A stretch of DNA of 64,000 bases from Prochlorococcus sp. AG-355-K03 (GCA_003278685.1 QCDS01000003.1:1-64000); one strand, 5' to 3'; positions 20,149-30,148 are shown, counted from the stretch's first letter. Numbers and translations: made by a program. Notes: generated from the letters alone by a model not told the origin.

Positions 20149-20697
20149 ATGAGTAAGAAAAAATTTTTATTCCAGAAAAAGGAGTTCGATGGTTGGAAAA
20201 CATTAAATGATACTGTTATGGGCGGATCAAGTTCAGCTTTTTGTGAAACCTCAAATTCGGGTTTGATATTAAAGGGTAATATTGTCGAGAAAGCAGGAGG
20301 ATTTGTTAGTTGTAGATCTTCTATATATAAACCTTCTTTAAATGTATCTGAGTATTCATCCTTTGAATTAAATATTGATGGACAAGGAAGAACTTTTAAA
20401 TTTGCTGTCGCTTGTGAAGATGATCTACTAGGACTAACCGAATTTATTCCTGGTGGACTTAGATGGATTAAATCATTTCCAACAAAAAAATTCGGGACAA
20501 CAAATGTTCAAATTCCTTTTAGTGAGTTAAAACCTTCAGTAAGAGCTAATAAAGTACGTTTTCCATTTAAATTCAAGCCATCTAAAATTAAAAGATTGCA
20601 ACTACTACACTCTAAGTTTGGTGATGATGGATTACTTAATAATGAGTTTAAACAGGGTTCAATAAAAGTTTTAATTAAATCAATAAGTGTTATTTGA
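20149..20697 (+). CDS. CIA30 family protein
   Basis: This 182-aa protein resembles the complex I intermediate-associated protein 30 (CIA30) / NAD-binding-associated beta-jelly-roll family: WKTLNDTVMGGSSSAF near residue 18, GGFVSCRS, and a C-terminal RLQLL segment with a glycine-rich start. In plants and cyanobacteria such proteins are linked to complex assembly, but a specific role here is inference. It overlaps the start of the next gene by 11 bases. Confidence 0.8.
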   Translation: MSKKKFLFQKKEFDGWKTLNDTVMGGSSSAFCETSNSGLILKGNIVEKAGGFVSCRSSIYKPSLNVSEYSSFELNIDGQGRTFKFAVACEDDLLGLTEFIPGGLRWIKSFPTKKFGTTNVQIPFSELKPSVRANKVRFPFKFKPSKIKRLQLLHSKFGDDGLLNNEFKQGSIKVLIKSISVI

Positions 20698-21073
20698 AAA
20701 TCCACCTAAAAATATAGAGAGCTTAATCGCTAAGTCAGCAGATTTAACAAATAAACCTTTTGTGCATTCTGTCGTAAAAATAAATGGTGAATACGAATTC
20801 GAAGATGAAGATATTGATTTAACAGTTAATATTTTATGTAGAGATAAAGAAGGTAAAAGATTAGAAATTTATGATCTTGAATTAGAACTTTTTAAATCAA
20901 ATAAAGAGTTGGTTTTAGTAATCTCTAAGCTTAACTTCCCTGATGAACCAATATTATGGTGTGGAGTTAAAACATTATGGATGGATAGCAATAATGGGAA
21001 AAAATGCAATTCACCAAAATACAGCGCTAGATTGGAAAATTTAGCAAATAGGATAAAAAGTTTTATTGATTAA
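20687..21073 (+). CDS. Conserved hypothetical protein, acidic, 128 aa
   Basis: No family was recognised. The protein is soluble, acidic and rich in beta-prone segments (EYEFEDEDIDLTVNILCRDKEGK), with a tryptophan pair in ILWCGVKTLWMD and a helical C-terminus. The GTG at 20687 overlaps the CIA30-like gene by 11 bases, so the two are probably translated from one message. It is convergent with ilvD, with 20 bases between. Confidence 0.7.
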   Translation: MLFENPPKNIESLIAKSADLTNKPFVHSVVKINGEYEFEDEDIDLTVNILCRDKEGKRLEIYDLELELFKSNKELVLVISKLNFPDEPILWCGVKTLWMDSNNGKKCNSPKYSARLENLANRIKSFID

Positions 21074-21093
21074 GAAAAAAAAATTGAGCTGAT

Positions 21094-22767
21094 TTATAAA
21101 TCAGTAACAGCCCCTAAACTTGATGTGCTTACGATTCTCGAATATTTTGAAAGAATTCCTCTTTTGTATTTTTGAATAGGTTTTACCCAATCTTTTTTTC
21201 TTTTTTCTAATTCTTCGTCAGATAAATCAACTTCAATTAGTTGTTTTACAGCATCTACTGTAATTAAATCACCTTGTTTTATTAGAGCAATATTTCCTCC
21301 TACAGCAGCCTCTGGAGCTATGTGACCCACAACAAGACCATAAGTACCGCCGCTAAATCTGCCATCGGTAATTAAAGCCACCTTCTCTCCTAGCCCTTGA
21401 CCAACAATTGCAGATGTTGGAGCTAACATCTCTCTCATACCTGGTCCTCCTACAGGACCTTCGTTTCTAATAACAACAACATCACCAGCTTTGATATCGT
21501 TATTTAATATCGATGTTAAACAATCCTCTTCACTTTCAAAAATCTTTGCGGGACCTGTTAACACAGGGTTTTTTACTCCGCTAATTTTCGCTACAGAACC
21601 TTCGCTCGCTAAGTTACCTTTTAATATCGCTAGATGTCCTTTTTTATAAAGAGGGTCATCAATGTCTCTTATGACATTTTGATTTGTTGGAGGCTTATCT
21701 GGAATATTTTGTAAGTATTCTGAGATGGTTTTTCCTTCAATGTTTTTGCAATCGCCATGAATTAATCCTGCATTCAAAAGTATTTTCATTACTTGTGGAA
21801 TCCCACCTGCCTTATGAAGATCCACCGTCACGTATTTACCACTCGGTTTAAGGTCACAAATAACGGGTACTTTTTGTCTGATTCTCTCAAAATCATTAAT
21901 GTTGATATCTATTCCTGCAGTATTCGCGATAGCTAAGATATGCAATACCGCATTTGTTGATCCGCCAATTGCCATAATTACTGATATTGCATTTTCAAAT
22001 GCTTTCTTAGTCATTAGGTCTAGAGGTCTTATATCTTTTTCTATTGCAGAGACTAATATCTCAGCACTTTTATCTGCACTTAGTTCTTTTTCAAGATCTT
22101 CAGCAGCCATAGTGGAACTGTGAGGAAGACTTAACCCTAATACTTCAATAACCGCAGACATTGTATTAGCTGTAAACATTCCTCCACAGCTACCAGCACC
22201 AGGAATACAATTTTTCTCAACTTGGATTAGCCTTTCTTCATTAATTTTGCCTGATGTTAATTGTCCAACAGCTTCAAATGCACTAACAACAGTAAGATCT
22301 TCTCCATGCAATTTCCCAGGCTTTATTGTCCCTCCATAAATGAAAATTGAGGGAATATTCATTCTTGCAATCGCAATCATGGCACCCGGCATATTTTTAT
22401 CACATCCACCTATAGCAAGTACTCCATCCATACTCTGAGCATTGCATGCTGTTTCAATTGAATCAGCAATTACTTCTCTTGAAACTAGGGAATATTTCAT
22501 GCCCTCTGTTCCCATAGAAATCCCATCACTTACTGTTATAGTCCCAAACATCTGAGGCATCCCACCTGATCTTTTTATAGACTCTTCAGCTTTTAGAGCT
22601 AACTTATTTAAACCCATATTGCATGGTGTTATGGTGCTGTATCCATTTGCAACTCCAATAATAGGTTTATTAAAATCTTCATCATTAAATCCAACAGCTC
22701 TTAACATCGATCTGTTAGGTGATCTTTGCACACCTTGGGTTATTGCAGATGATCTGAGTTTATTCAT
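21094..22767 (-). CDS. ilvD: Dihydroxy-acid dehydratase
   Basis: IlvD carries out the third step of branched-chain amino acid synthesis, dehydrating 2,3-dihydroxy acids to 2-oxo acids, using an Fe-S cluster. The 557-aa protein has the cluster cysteines in [11 protein letters not shown] (near residue 121) and [16 protein letters not shown] (near 190), [12 protein letters not shown] near 268 and the C-terminal [12 protein letters not shown]. The window also contains leuB of the leucine branch, in a separate transcription unit. Confidence 0.97.
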   Translation of the reverse strand: MNKLRSSAITQGVQRSPNRSMLRAVGFNDEDFNKPIIGVANGYSTITPCNMGLNKLALKAEESIKRSGGMPQMFGTITVSDGISMGTEGMKYSLVSREVIADSIETACNAQSMDGVLAIGGCDKNMPGAMIAIARMNIPSIFIYGGTIKPGKLHGEDLTVVSAFEAVGQLTSGKINEERLIQVEKNCIPGAGSCGGMFTANTMSAVIEVLGLSLPHSSTMAAEDLEKELSADKSAEILVSAIEKDIRPLDLMTKKAFENAISVIMAIGGSTNAVLHILAIANTAGIDININDFERIRQKVPVICDLKPSGKYVTVDLHKAGGIPQVMKILLNAGLIHGDCKNIEGKTISEYLQNIPDKPPTNQNVIRDIDDPLYKKGHLAILKGNLASEGSVAKISGVKNPVLTGPAKIFESEEDCLTSILNNDIKAGDVVVIRNEGPVGGPGMREMLAPTSAIVGQGLGEKVALITDGRFSGGTYGLVVGHIAPEAAVGGNIALIKQGDLITVDAVKQLIEVDLSDEELEKRKKDWVKPIQKYKRGILSKYSRIVSTSSLGAVTDL

Positions 22768-22790
22768 ATTATTTGAGAACCTTTTTTATT

Positions 22791-23081
22791 CTATTGCCCC
22801 AACTCTTCAAGTTGCTTCCTCACATCAGCAATTGCAGAATTAAGTTGCTCAACTTTCTTCTCCAGATTCTCTCCCTCAACTTCATTTATATTTTCATTTG
22901 AATCAATCGCTTCTGAGCCGTCTTGAATTCTGGAGGAATACATCATTGCTTTTTGTTTTTTTTCCTCTTTTCTTTTGTCTGCTTCGGATATTAACCACCA
23001 TGCTAGACCTGCTGCTCCAATAAAAGCACCACTTATTAATGATAAAAGATTATTTGAAGACGAATCTCTGTATTCAGACAT
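22791..23081 (-). CDS. Small membrane protein with C-terminal coiled coil
   Basis: A 96-aa protein of unknown function. One hydrophobic helix (LLSLISGAFIGAAGLAWWLI, about residues 12-31) is followed by a Lys/Glu-rich stretch (EADKRKEEKKQK) and a heptad-like coiled coil at the C-terminus (LEKKVEQLNSAIADVRKQLEEL). It is probably a thylakoid or plasma-membrane anchored coiled-coil protein. It is located 23 bases before ilvD and 29 after the UPRT-like gene on the same strand. Confidence 0.75.
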   Translation of the reverse strand: MSEYRDSSSNNLLSLISGAFIGAAGLAWWLISEADKRKEEKKQKAMMYSSRIQDGSEAIDSNENINEVEGENLEKKVEQLNSAIADVRKQLEELGQ

Positions 23082-23110
23082 TGGTAAAATATTTACTCCT
23101 ATATTCTATA

Positions 23111-23728
23111 TTAGTTCTTATCTTGAAATATAGTACTTAAACGCGATAAAGGATTCCCAATACCGGGTACCAATAATGGTGTTTTTTCGTCTTCCTCATC
23201 TATGCAAGAAGTGTAAATTACCTGATTCGGGAATAATTTCGCAATTTCATTTAACCCTTTATTTGAGCAAATAGCAGTTATTAAAAGAATCCTATTTGAA
23301 TCAACTCCTAATTCCTTTAATTTAATTAAGGTTTCTAATGTGGTTGATTTTGTCGTTATTTGTTCTGAATAAAATATAACTCCTTCATTTGATTCAATAG
23401 TTTTAGGAAGTTCTCCTAATGAGAGGGTTGAATTAGGAATTACTTCTTTAGATCCAAACCAAAGAGATAACCCTTCGGGCAACATTGCGAGCACTTTTAT
23501 TGGATAATCAGTATTAATAAAGAATCCATCTGTGCCCCCATTATCAGTATTTACTATTTCTTTTTTATATGGCAGCCAATTACGTAATGCTTCATATGTA
23601 AGCCATTTCCCTAATTGCTCATATCCTGTTGAGTACAAAATATCTGGAGTATTTTTTTCTCGCAATATTGAAAGCCAATGTTTTATTAATGGATGAGGAG
23701 GAACAATAACCTTTAGTGACATTGCCAT
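23111..23728 (-). CDS. Uracil phosphoribosyltransferase-like protein, degenerate active site
   Basis: The 205-aa protein aligns by eye with UPRT: the N-terminal VPPHPLIKHWLSILR and the C-terminal IYTSCIDEEDEK...LVPGIGNPLSRL match the family ends. The central PRPP-binding loop, normally an acidic DPMLATGGS-like segment, is replaced by FYSEQITTKSTT, and the usual LRAG segment reads MLPEGL. It may therefore have lost UPRT activity and be a regulatory or structural paralogue (inference). The likely start is ATG 23728; an ATG two codons later is possible. Confidence 0.75.
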   Translation of the reverse strand: MAMSLKVIVPPHPLIKHWLSILREKNTPDILYSTGYEQLGKWLTYEALRNWLPYKKEIVNTDNGGTDGFFINTDYPIKVLAMLPEGLSLWFGSKEVIPNSTLSLGELPKTIESNEGVIFYSEQITTKSTTLETLIKLKELGVDSNRILLITAICSNKGLNEIAKLFPNQVIYTSCIDEEDEKTPLLVPGIGNPLSRLSTIFQDKN

Positions 23729-23791
23729 ATATTTTCCTTTAAGATACTCTTACAAACTTTAAATACTTAAGTTCTAAAATACAGTCTTATT

Positions 23792-24304
23792 ATGATTAAA
23801 TCAATTGTTTTACCCTCACTAAAGAATGCATTAATTACTTTGTTGTTTGTTGGGATTTTATTTTTTAATTCTGTAAATTCTGCATGGGCTAAACGACCTC
23901 CTGAGATTAGAAACCAGCAAGACCTTAATTTAGAGCCAGATATGCATGGTCAAGATTTAAGCGGTAACGAATACGTTAAGTTTGATTTGAATGGGTTTAA
24001 TTTTAGTGAAAGTAATTTAGAAGGCGCGGTGTTCAATAATAGTAAATTGCAAAATTCAAAGTTTAATGGAGCCAATTTAAGAGATGCACTAGCTTATGCA
24101 ACAGATTTTACAGATGCAGATCTTTCGGATGTTAATTTTACAAATGCTTTATTAATGGAGAGTAATTTTGAAGGAGCAAAAATAGATGGTGCAGATTTTA
24201 CTGATGCAGTTCTTAGTCGTACACAACAAAAACAATTATGTGCGATTGCTAATGGCACAAATAGTTCTACAGGAGAGAGTACAGAATATAGCTTAGGTTG
24301 TTAA
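23792..24304 (+). CDS. Secreted pentapeptide-repeat protein
   Basis: This 170-aa protein begins with a signal peptide (hydrophobic core about residues 12-30, cleavage near SAWA) and then carries about a dozen pentapeptide repeats of A(D/N)LXX type (GANLRDA, TDADLSDVNFTNALLMESNFEGAKIDGADF) forming a right-handed beta helix. A short tail has two cysteines. It is probably lumenal or periplasmic. The CobW GTPase follows after 9 bases, suggesting one operon; no biochemical role can be assigned. Confidence 0.85.
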   Translation: MIKSIVLPSLKNALITLLFVGILFFNSVNSAWAKRPPEIRNQQDLNLEPDMHGQDLSGNEYVKFDLNGFNFSESNLEGAVFNNSKLQNSKFNGANLRDALAYATDFTDADLSDVNFTNALLMESNFEGAKIDGADFTDAVLSRTQQKQLCAIANGTNSSTGESTEYSLGC

Positions 24305-24313
24305 TCATAAAAA

Positions 24314-25378
24314 ATGAAAAAAAAAATACCAGTTATAGTTGTTTCAGGATTTCTTGGTTCAGGCAAAACAACTTTTCTAAGATATTTATTAAAAGAGAGT
24401 AATAAAAAATTTGGTTTAATAATTAATGAATTTGGTGATGTTGGAATTGACGGTGATTTGATTAAAAGTTGTGATAAATGTGATGAATCTGAAGACGACT
24501 GCGTAATCGAATTAAACAATGGATGTTTATGTTGTACTGTTCAAGATGATTTTGTTCCATCAATAAAAGCTCTCCTAGAATTTAATCCTCCTATCGAATC
24601 AATAATTATCGAAACAAGTGGCTTGGCACTGCCAATTCCCTTAATTCAAGCACTTAACTGGCCTGAAATTAGGTCTTCCATTTACCTTGATGTTGTTGTC
24701 GGTATCGTTAATGGAGAATCAATGCTTAATGGTTCACCAATTAATGATTTAAATAAAATAACAAAACAATATAATGAAACAGATATGATTGATCACAACG
24801 CCACTATAGATGAACTTTTTGAGGAGCAACTAGAAGTTTCTGATATCGTTTTAGTCTCTAGATCAGATATCTTAAATGATGATCAGTTTGACGTTGTAAA
24901 ACATAAAATTCAAGGAAGTCTAAACTCATCTACACCAGTCCTTAAATCCAATAATGGCAAAATTGATTTGAACTATCTATTTGATTTTAATTTTAAAAAA
25001 GAGACTTATAAAGAGTTTTTAACTGAAGAACATGACCATAATCATGTTGAACTTGTATCAGATTCAATTAAATTAAATTATTTCCTTGAAAAAAATGACT
25101 TTGAAAAGAAGATGTCAAAAATCTTGGATGAATTAAACATTCTTCGAATAAAAGGACGTATTTGGATACCAAACAAATCATTACCTTTACAAATACAAAT
25201 TGTTGGAAAGAAAATTAATACTTGGTTTGAAGAAGCTCCAGACAATTGTTGGAGACCAAATGATAATGCTGGGCTTGAATTAGTAATAATTTCCTTTGAT
25301 GAAAAATCTATAAAAACTTTCAATAAAAAAATTAAAGAGAATTTTAAGATTTTAAGTGAACCAAAAATAGCAATTTGA
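24314..25378 (+). CDS. CobW/COG0523 family GTPase, putative metal chaperone
   Basis: This is a G3E-family GTPase, 354 aa. Its P-loop is GFLGSGKTTFLRYLL near residue 12, and the metal-binding CxCC is in ELNNGCLCCTV near 74. The switch segment is IETSGLALP; the guanine motif is SRSD instead of NKxD. Extra Cys residues (KSCDKCDESEDDC) and a short His stretch (EHDHNHVEL, near 238) suggest zinc or related metal binding. Cobalamin, zinc and other members cannot be separated from sequence alone. The C-terminal CobW domain is complete. Confidence 0.88.
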   Translation: MKKKIPVIVVSGFLGSGKTTFLRYLLKESNKKFGLIINEFGDVGIDGDLIKSCDKCDESEDDCVIELNNGCLCCTVQDDFVPSIKALLEFNPPIESIIIETSGLALPIPLIQALNWPEIRSSIYLDVVVGIVNGESMLNGSPINDLNKITKQYNETDMIDHNATIDELFEEQLEVSDIVLVSRSDILNDDQFDVVKHKIQGSLNSSTPVLKSNNGKIDLNYLFDFNFKKETYKEFLTEEHDHNHVELVSDSIKLNYFLEKNDFEKKMSKILDELNILRIKGRIWIPNKSLPLQIQIVGKKINTWFEEAPDNCWRPNDNAGLELVIISFDEKSIKTFNKKIKENFKILSEPKIAI

Positions 25379-25423
25379 CATTATAGTTAGCCGTCGGGAT
25401 ACTTAAACAGTAGACAGCTCAAG

Positions 25424-25588
25424 ATGGAAAATCCAAAAATTGCTTTAAAACAAATAATATCTGACGAAGTTACATCAATTGATAAAATAAAATGTTCAAA
25501 ATGTGGAGGGGCTGGAAATTTTAAAACACATGAAAATTCAAGAAGAACTTGTTTAGTATGTTTTGGTAGAGGCTACATAAACATCTAA
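25424..25588 (+). CDS. Small DnaJ-type zinc-finger protein
   Basis: A 54-aa ORF from ATG 25424 to TAA 25588. It carries two CxxC pairs (CSKCGGAGNF and CLVCFGRGYI), each followed by glycines as in the DnaJ cysteine-rich domain, similar in style to BSD2-like small zinc fingers. The aligned cysteine pattern makes a chance ORF unlikely. It lies 45 bases downstream of the CobW gene and may be cotranscribed; a link between a metal chaperone and a zinc finger is only an inference. Confidence 0.75.
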   Translation: MENPKIALKQIISDEVTSIDKIKCSKCGGAGNFKTHENSRRTCLVCFGRGYINI

Positions 25589-25685
25589 TAACTCAAAAAA
25601 CCTTAAGGTAAAAATATTTGTTTATTAATCATTAGTACTTTTTATTAAAATTTAAACTAATCTTCTATTAGAAATTAATTTTTAA

Positions 25686-25940
25686 TTGGACCAATTTGCT
25701 GTAAAAGTTTTTGTAAGACTAAGACCCTCAGTTTTAGATCCAGCAGGGGAAGCTACCAAATCTGCCTCTATAAAACTTGGAGCCGAGGGAATAAAATCAT
25801 TACGTATAGGAAAAATGATTGAGGTAAAAATAGAAGGTAATGGTGAAAACGAAGTAAGAGGAAAAATTGATTTATTGTGTGATAGGTTATTCGCAAATAC
25901 TGTTATTGAAGATTATGAGTATTCACTAGAAAAATTATAA
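25686..25940 (+). CDS. purS: Phosphoribosylformylglycinamidine synthase subunit PurS
   Basis: PurS is the small 84-aa subunit linking PurL and PurQ in the fourth step of purine synthesis. Recognised by [20 protein letters not shown] and [14 protein letters not shown] and by its position one base before purQ. The start is TTG at 25686. PurL is not in this window. Confidence 0.95.
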   Translation: MDQFAVKVFVRLRPSVLDPAGEATKSASIKLGAEGIKSLRIGKMIEVKIEGNGENEVRGKIDLLCDRLFANTVIEDYEYSLEKL

Positions 25941-25941
25941 G

Positions 25942-26607
25942 ATGGATAATTTTACTGTAGGAGTTGTTGTCTTCCCTGGTTCTAATTGTGATCGTGATGT
26001 TTCATGGGCATTGGAAGGTTGTTTAGACATAAGAACAAAATACTTGTGGCATGAGTCTTCAGATTTAAGTGATGTAGATGCAATAGTTTTACCCGGAGGA
26101 TTTAGCTATGGTGATTATTTAAGATGCGGAGCAATTGCGAGATTCTCTCCATTAATAAATGCCTTGGATGAGTTTGTTAAAAGTGGGAAAAGAGTTTTAG
26201 GAATTTGTAATGGGTTTCAAATTTTGACAGAATCAGGATTTTTGCCTGGTGCTCTTGTTGCAAATAAAAATCTTAATTTTATCTGTGATGACGTTGAACT
26301 GGAAATCGTTTCTTCAAAAGGAGGTTGGTTTAATAATGTAGATGAAAAACAAACAATTAAATTGCCAATAGCGCATGGGGAAGGAAGATATCATTGTGAT
26401 TCTGATACTTTAAAGAAACTTGTAGATAATGAATTGATCGCTTTGAGATATAAAAATAATCCCAATGGATCTTCATTCGATATCGCAGGGATAACTAATG
26501 AGAAGGGAAATGTTCTAGGTTTAATGCCTCATCCAGAGCGAGCATGCGACGAGACAATTGGTGGGACTGATGGTATCTTTACATTAAAATCATTAATATT
26601 GAAATAA
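25942..26607 (+). CDS. purQ: Phosphoribosylformylglycinamidine synthase subunit PurQ
   Basis: PurQ is the glutaminase subunit that supplies ammonia to PurL. The 221-aa class I amidotransferase has [10 protein letters not shown] near residue 12, [17 protein letters not shown], the nucleophile in GICNGFQIL (near residue 92), and the His/Glu pair in [10 protein letters not shown]. It is translated directly after purS (one base apart). A hairpin terminator overlaps its stop codon. Confidence 0.96.
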   Translation: MDNFTVGVVVFPGSNCDRDVSWALEGCLDIRTKYLWHESSDLSDVDAIVLPGGFSYGDYLRCGAIARFSPLINALDEFVKSGKRVLGICNGFQILTESGFLPGALVANKNLNFICDDVELEIVSSKGGWFNNVDEKQTIKLPIAHGEGRYHCDSDTLKKLVDNELIALRYKNNPNGSSFDIAGITNEKGNVLGLMPHPERACDETIGGTDGIFTLKSLILK

Positions 26608-26639
26608 AAAAAGACCCCCAATTTTGGAGGCCTTTTTTT
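26606..26639. terminator. Bidirectional terminator between purQ and fbaA
   Basis: A near-perfect hairpin: A7-G-A-C5 at 26606-26619 pairs with GG-A-GGCC-T7 at 26626-26639, with two mismatches. A-runs on one side and T-runs on the other let it stop transcription from both convergent genes. Confidence 0.85.
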
Positions 26640-26657
26640 ATTTAATTTGGGAGGAAA

Positions 26658-27731
26658 TTAAACAGTAGCTTTTACTTTTGGATCCAAATCACCTTTTGCG
26701 TAAAGATCAGCAAAATAATTAGTGCTGTTTTGTTTGATCTTACTTGCTTGACCTTCGCACCAGAACTGCTTGTATCTATCAAGACAAACTTGCTTCATGT
26801 ATTTTCTAGCAGGCTTGTTGAAATGTCTTGGATCGAAGTTTGCCTTATCAGCAAATGCTGCCTCTCTAACCGCGGCAGTAAAAGCAAGTCTGTTATCAGT
26901 ATCAATGTTGACTTTCCTAACTCCATTTCTTATTCCTTCTTGAATTTCTTCAACAGGAACACCATAAGTTTGAGGAATTTCACCGCCATATTTGTTAATG
27001 ATATCCAACCATTCTTGAGGAACTGAACTAGATCCATGCATTACAAGATGGGTATTTGGAAGTGCTTTATGAATTTCAGCAATTCTGCTTATTGCAAGAA
27101 CTTCTCCAGTAGGTTTCCTTGTAAATTTATAAGCACCATGACTTGTTCCTATAGCAATAGCTAAAGCATCGACTTTTGTTTTAGCTACAAAATCTGCAGC
27201 TTCTTCAGGATCAGTCAGAAGCATATCTGTAGAAAGTTCACCTTCAAATCCATGACCATCTTCCGCTTCACCTTTTCCTGTCTCTAATGAACCTAAGCAA
27301 CCCAACTCTCCTTCAACACTAACTCCAACTGAATGAGCAAAATCTACTACTTTTTTAGTAACTGCAACATTATATTCGTAACTAGCGGGTGTTTTTGCAT
27401 CTGCCTCTAGAGAACCGTCCATCATTACTGATGTGAAACCATTTATTGCTGCTGAGTAACATGTTGATGGCTCATTACCGTGGTCTTGGTGCATTACCAC
27501 TGGAATATTAGGATATGTTTCTGTAGCAGCAAGGATAAGATGACGTAGAAAAATTTCTCCTGCATAATTTCTTGCCCCTCTTGAAGCTTGGAGGATTACA
27601 GGACTATCAGTTTCATATGCTGCTTCCATGATTGCTTGAACTTGTTCAAGGTTATTAACATTGAAAGCTGGAATACCGTAACCATTCTCAGCAGCGTGAT
27701 CTAAAAGTAGTCTTAGTGGAACGAGGGCCAT
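26658..27731 (-). CDS. fbaA: Fructose-bisphosphate aldolase, class II
   Basis: This zinc-dependent aldolase of glycolysis and the Calvin cycle, often called cbbA/fda in cyanobacteria, is 357 aa. Signatures: [17 protein letters not shown] near residue 18, VMHQDHG (zinc His) near 79, GELGCLG near 141, and [13 protein letters not shown] near 274. The start is ATG 27731. It lies directly downstream of a class I aldolase on the same strand, with a 148-base gap that could hold its own promoter (a TATACT -10-like box on the minus strand at 27780-27785). Confidence 0.96.
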   Translation of the reverse strand: MALVPLRLLLDHAAENGYGIPAFNVNNLEQVQAIMEAAYETDSPVILQASRGARNYAGEIFLRHLILAATETYPNIPVVMHQDHGNEPSTCYSAAINGFTSVMMDGSLEADAKTPASYEYNVAVTKKVVDFAHSVGVSVEGELGCLGSLETGKGEAEDGHGFEGELSTDMLLTDPEEAADFVAKTKVDALAIAIGTSHGAYKFTRKPTGEVLAISRIAEIHKALPNTHLVMHGSSSVPQEWLDIINKYGGEIPQTYGVPVEEIQEGIRNGVRKVNIDTDNRLAFTAAVREAAFADKANFDPRHFNKPARKYMKQVCLDRYKQFWCEGQASKIKQNSTNYFADLYAKGDLDPKVKATV

Positions 27732-27879
27732 AATTAAAATAAGTTAAATGCTATATAAAGCACATGTTTCCGAGAGTTTAGTATAAAGAGGTATCAAATG
27801 TCACGTCATTAGATATACAAAATACTAAATTAAAGAAACTTATTTTATGACCCAGAGTACATTTTTAGGGTTTTTTTAG

Positions 27880-28947
27880 TTAATAAGTGTAGCCTGCCAC
27901 AAACAATTGTTCATCAGATGAAGGTTGAGATCCTGCTACATAGGCACCTTTTGAAGCTTCAGAGTTTGCTTGAGCTCTTGCTATTAATGCTTTTTGACCT
28001 CCTTCAACGTCGCTTCCTTTCCAGGCCTTTAAGCATGAGTGCTGTAATGCTCTTCCATAGGAGAATGAAACATTCCATAAAGCTTTCCTGTAAAGAGTGT
28101 TCATATTATTTAGATAAACAGAAGCAGCTTCTTCGCTTAACCCTCCTGATAAGAAAACTATTCCAGGAACAGATGCAGGAACGCATCTTTCCATAGTTCT
28201 AATTGTCATTTCAGCAACCTTCATAGGATCAGCCTTTGTTGGACAATCTGCTCCATTAACAGTCATAGAAGGTTTTAATAGAGTGCCTTCTAGAAAAACT
28301 CCATTTGCTTGACAGGCACTATAAACCTGCTTTATTACCTCTTCTTGAACTTCAGCAGTTTTTTCAATAGTCTGGTCGCCGTCCATTAAGATTTCAGGTT
28401 CAATAATTGGTACTAACCCAGATTCTTGAACTGATCTTGCATACCTTGCTAATCCCCAAGCATTCTCTTGAATTGATAGTTTTGAAGGACAACCATCATT
28501 TGTAATTTGCAGAACTGCTCTCCACTTTGCAAATCTGGCACCTTGTTCATAATATTTTGCGGCTCTTTCAACTAACCCATCTAGGCCAGAGCAAAAAGTT
28601 TCTACATCTCCTCCTCCTGGAAGTGGATTTAGGCCCTTATCGACCTTTATACCTGGAATAATACCTAAATCATTTAGTTTCTTTACCATTGACTCGCCAT
28701 CTTGGTGATTCTGATAAAGAGTTTCTTCGAAGAGGATTGCTCCACTTATATATTTGCCAAGACCTTCTGTAGTAAAAAGCATTCCTCTATATGCCTTCCT
28801 ATTGTCTTCAGTATTCTCAACACCAATTCCAGCGAGTCTTTTACCTACTGTTTTAGTGGATTCATCTACCGCTAATATTCCTTTTCCTTTAGAAGCTAGT
28901 AATTGAGCGTTTTCTTTAAGCTCATTTTTGTAATAATTTAAAGCCAT
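27880..28947 (-). CDS. Fructose-bisphosphate aldolase, class I
   Basis: This Schiff-base aldolase is 355 aa and unrelated to the class II enzyme. It reads like plastid/animal class I aldolases: KGKGILAVDEST near residue 20, ISGAILFEETLYQ, WRAVLQI, IIEPEILMDGD, LEGTLLKPSMTVNG (with the Schiff-base Lys) and GIVFLSGGLSEEAAS. The closeness to eukaryotic-type class I aldolases suggests lateral transfer (inference). It is followed by fbaA on the same strand. Confidence 0.94.
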   Translation of the reverse strand: MALNYYKNELKENAQLLASKGKGILAVDESTKTVGKRLAGIGVENTEDNRKAYRGMLFTTEGLGKYISGAILFEETLYQNHQDGESMVKKLNDLGIIPGIKVDKGLNPLPGGGDVETFCSGLDGLVERAAKYYEQGARFAKWRAVLQITNDGCPSKLSIQENAWGLARYARSVQESGLVPIIEPEILMDGDQTIEKTAEVQEEVIKQVYSACQANGVFLEGTLLKPSMTVNGADCPTKADPMKVAEMTIRTMERCVPASVPGIVFLSGGLSEEAASVYLNNMNTLYRKALWNVSFSYGRALQHSCLKAWKGSDVEGGQKALIARAQANSEASKGAYVAGSQPSSDEQLFVAGYTY

Positions 28948-29050
28948 TCTTTAATAATTCAGTTCAATTGATTTTTCCAGAATATGAAAAAAAAATAAAA
29001 TCAATCCAATACTTTATCGGGTGATAATTGCTACTTATAAGTGTATAGCC

Positions 29051-30148
29051 TTAAATTTTGATACTTAATCCACTTTTGGAAGATTCTCTTATGGCTTCGC
29101 AAACTTTATGACTAGCAAGTCCCTCACATAAGCCTGGGATTACAGGTGTTCCATTCATTATACTCTTGGCCCATAAATTTTGAATTCTCAAAACTGGAGC
29201 TATTCTCCCATCAGTCCATGTTTTTTCAAAATTAAAACTTGAATCTGCAGTTAGATTTTGTATTTTATTTTCGTTGTTTGAATATTTTAAATTAAAACCA
29301 TGTACATAATCTTTTTGGTTTTCGCTTTTAAGAATTAGTGAACCTTCGCTTCCATATATTTCTAAACTAAATCCTCTACCATTTTTAGAAATTGATGATA
29401 AAGATACCTGACATGGAATAAGATTCGAGCTGTAGTTTGATATTTCTATATTAGCTAAACATACATCTTCACTCGTAACATCATTTAAATCAGATGAATT
29501 AGGTAAAGGTCTTTTTTTTATTGATGTTGCTAACTTGCCAGACACGTTTATTGCTTCTCCAAAAAACCAATTCAACATATCGAATGCATGAGTACCTAAA
29601 GCGCCAATAACTCCTCCACCTTTTTCTTCCAATGAATACCAATTCCAGGATCTTTTGGGGTCGGATCTACTGCCCATTAACCAATCTAATTTGACTAAAT
29701 ATATATCTCCTAAGATATTTTCATCAATAAGTTTTTTTGTCTGAAGGAAAAGGGGTACTGCTCTATATTCAAAATCAACACATACGCTTAAATTATTAAT
29801 TAAAGATATTCTTTGAAGCTCTTCAATTTCTGAGGAGGACATTGAAACGGGTTTTTCTAGGAGCAAATTTTTATTATTCTCTAGAGCTTGTTTTGCTAAC
29901 TTAAATCTTGATTCAGGAGGAGTGGCAATAATAATTCCATCAATTTTTGGAGATTTAACTAAGTCTTCCCAATTATGAAAAAAATCTAAGCCCGTTTCTT
30001 TTTCTATTATCGATTTTTGCTTTTTCTCGTAATGATAAATTGCTACAGGAGTTAAGTGATCAGACTCTTTTAATGCCTCTAAATGAACTTTTTTACCAAA
30101 TCCTAGTCCAGCGATTGCTATTTTTAATTTTTTATTTTTAGTATTCAT
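29051..30148 (-). CDS. Gfo/Idh/MocA family oxidoreductase
   Basis: This is an NAD(P)-dependent sugar or inositol-type dehydrogenase of 365 aa. The Rossmann motif is IAGLGFGKKVHLEAL (residues 12-26), and the catalytic EKPV motif is in LLLEKPVSMSS near 97. GGGVIGALGTHAFDMLNWFFG near 175 completes the C-terminal domain signature. The substrate cannot be predicted. It is followed 2 bases upstream by a small secreted protein and accD on the same strand, a conserved-looking but functionally unexplained order. Confidence 0.88.
   Translation of the reverse strand: MNTKNKKLKIAIAGLGFGKKVHLEALKESDHLTPVAIYHYEKKQKSIIEKETGLDFFHNWEDLVKSPKIDGIIIATPPESRFKLAKQALENNKNLLLEKPVSMSSSEIEELQRISLINNLSVCVDFEYRAVPLFLQTKKLIDENILGDIYLVKLDWLMGSRSDPKRSWNWYSLEEKGGGVIGALGTHAFDMLNWFFGEAINVSGKLATSIKKRPLPNSSDLNDVTSEDVCLANIEISNYSSNLIPCQVSLSSISKNGRGFSLEIYGSEGSLILKSENQKDYVHGFNLKYSNNENKIQNLTADSSFNFEKTWTDGRIAPVLRIQNLWAKSIMNGTPVIPGLCEGLASHKVCEAIRESSKSGLSIKI

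Noticed and set aside
25381..25423. Possible riboswitch-like leader before the small zinc-finger gene
   Set aside because: The short GC-containing stretch does not match any riboswitch core I could recognise, and only 45 bases separate it from the CobW gene.
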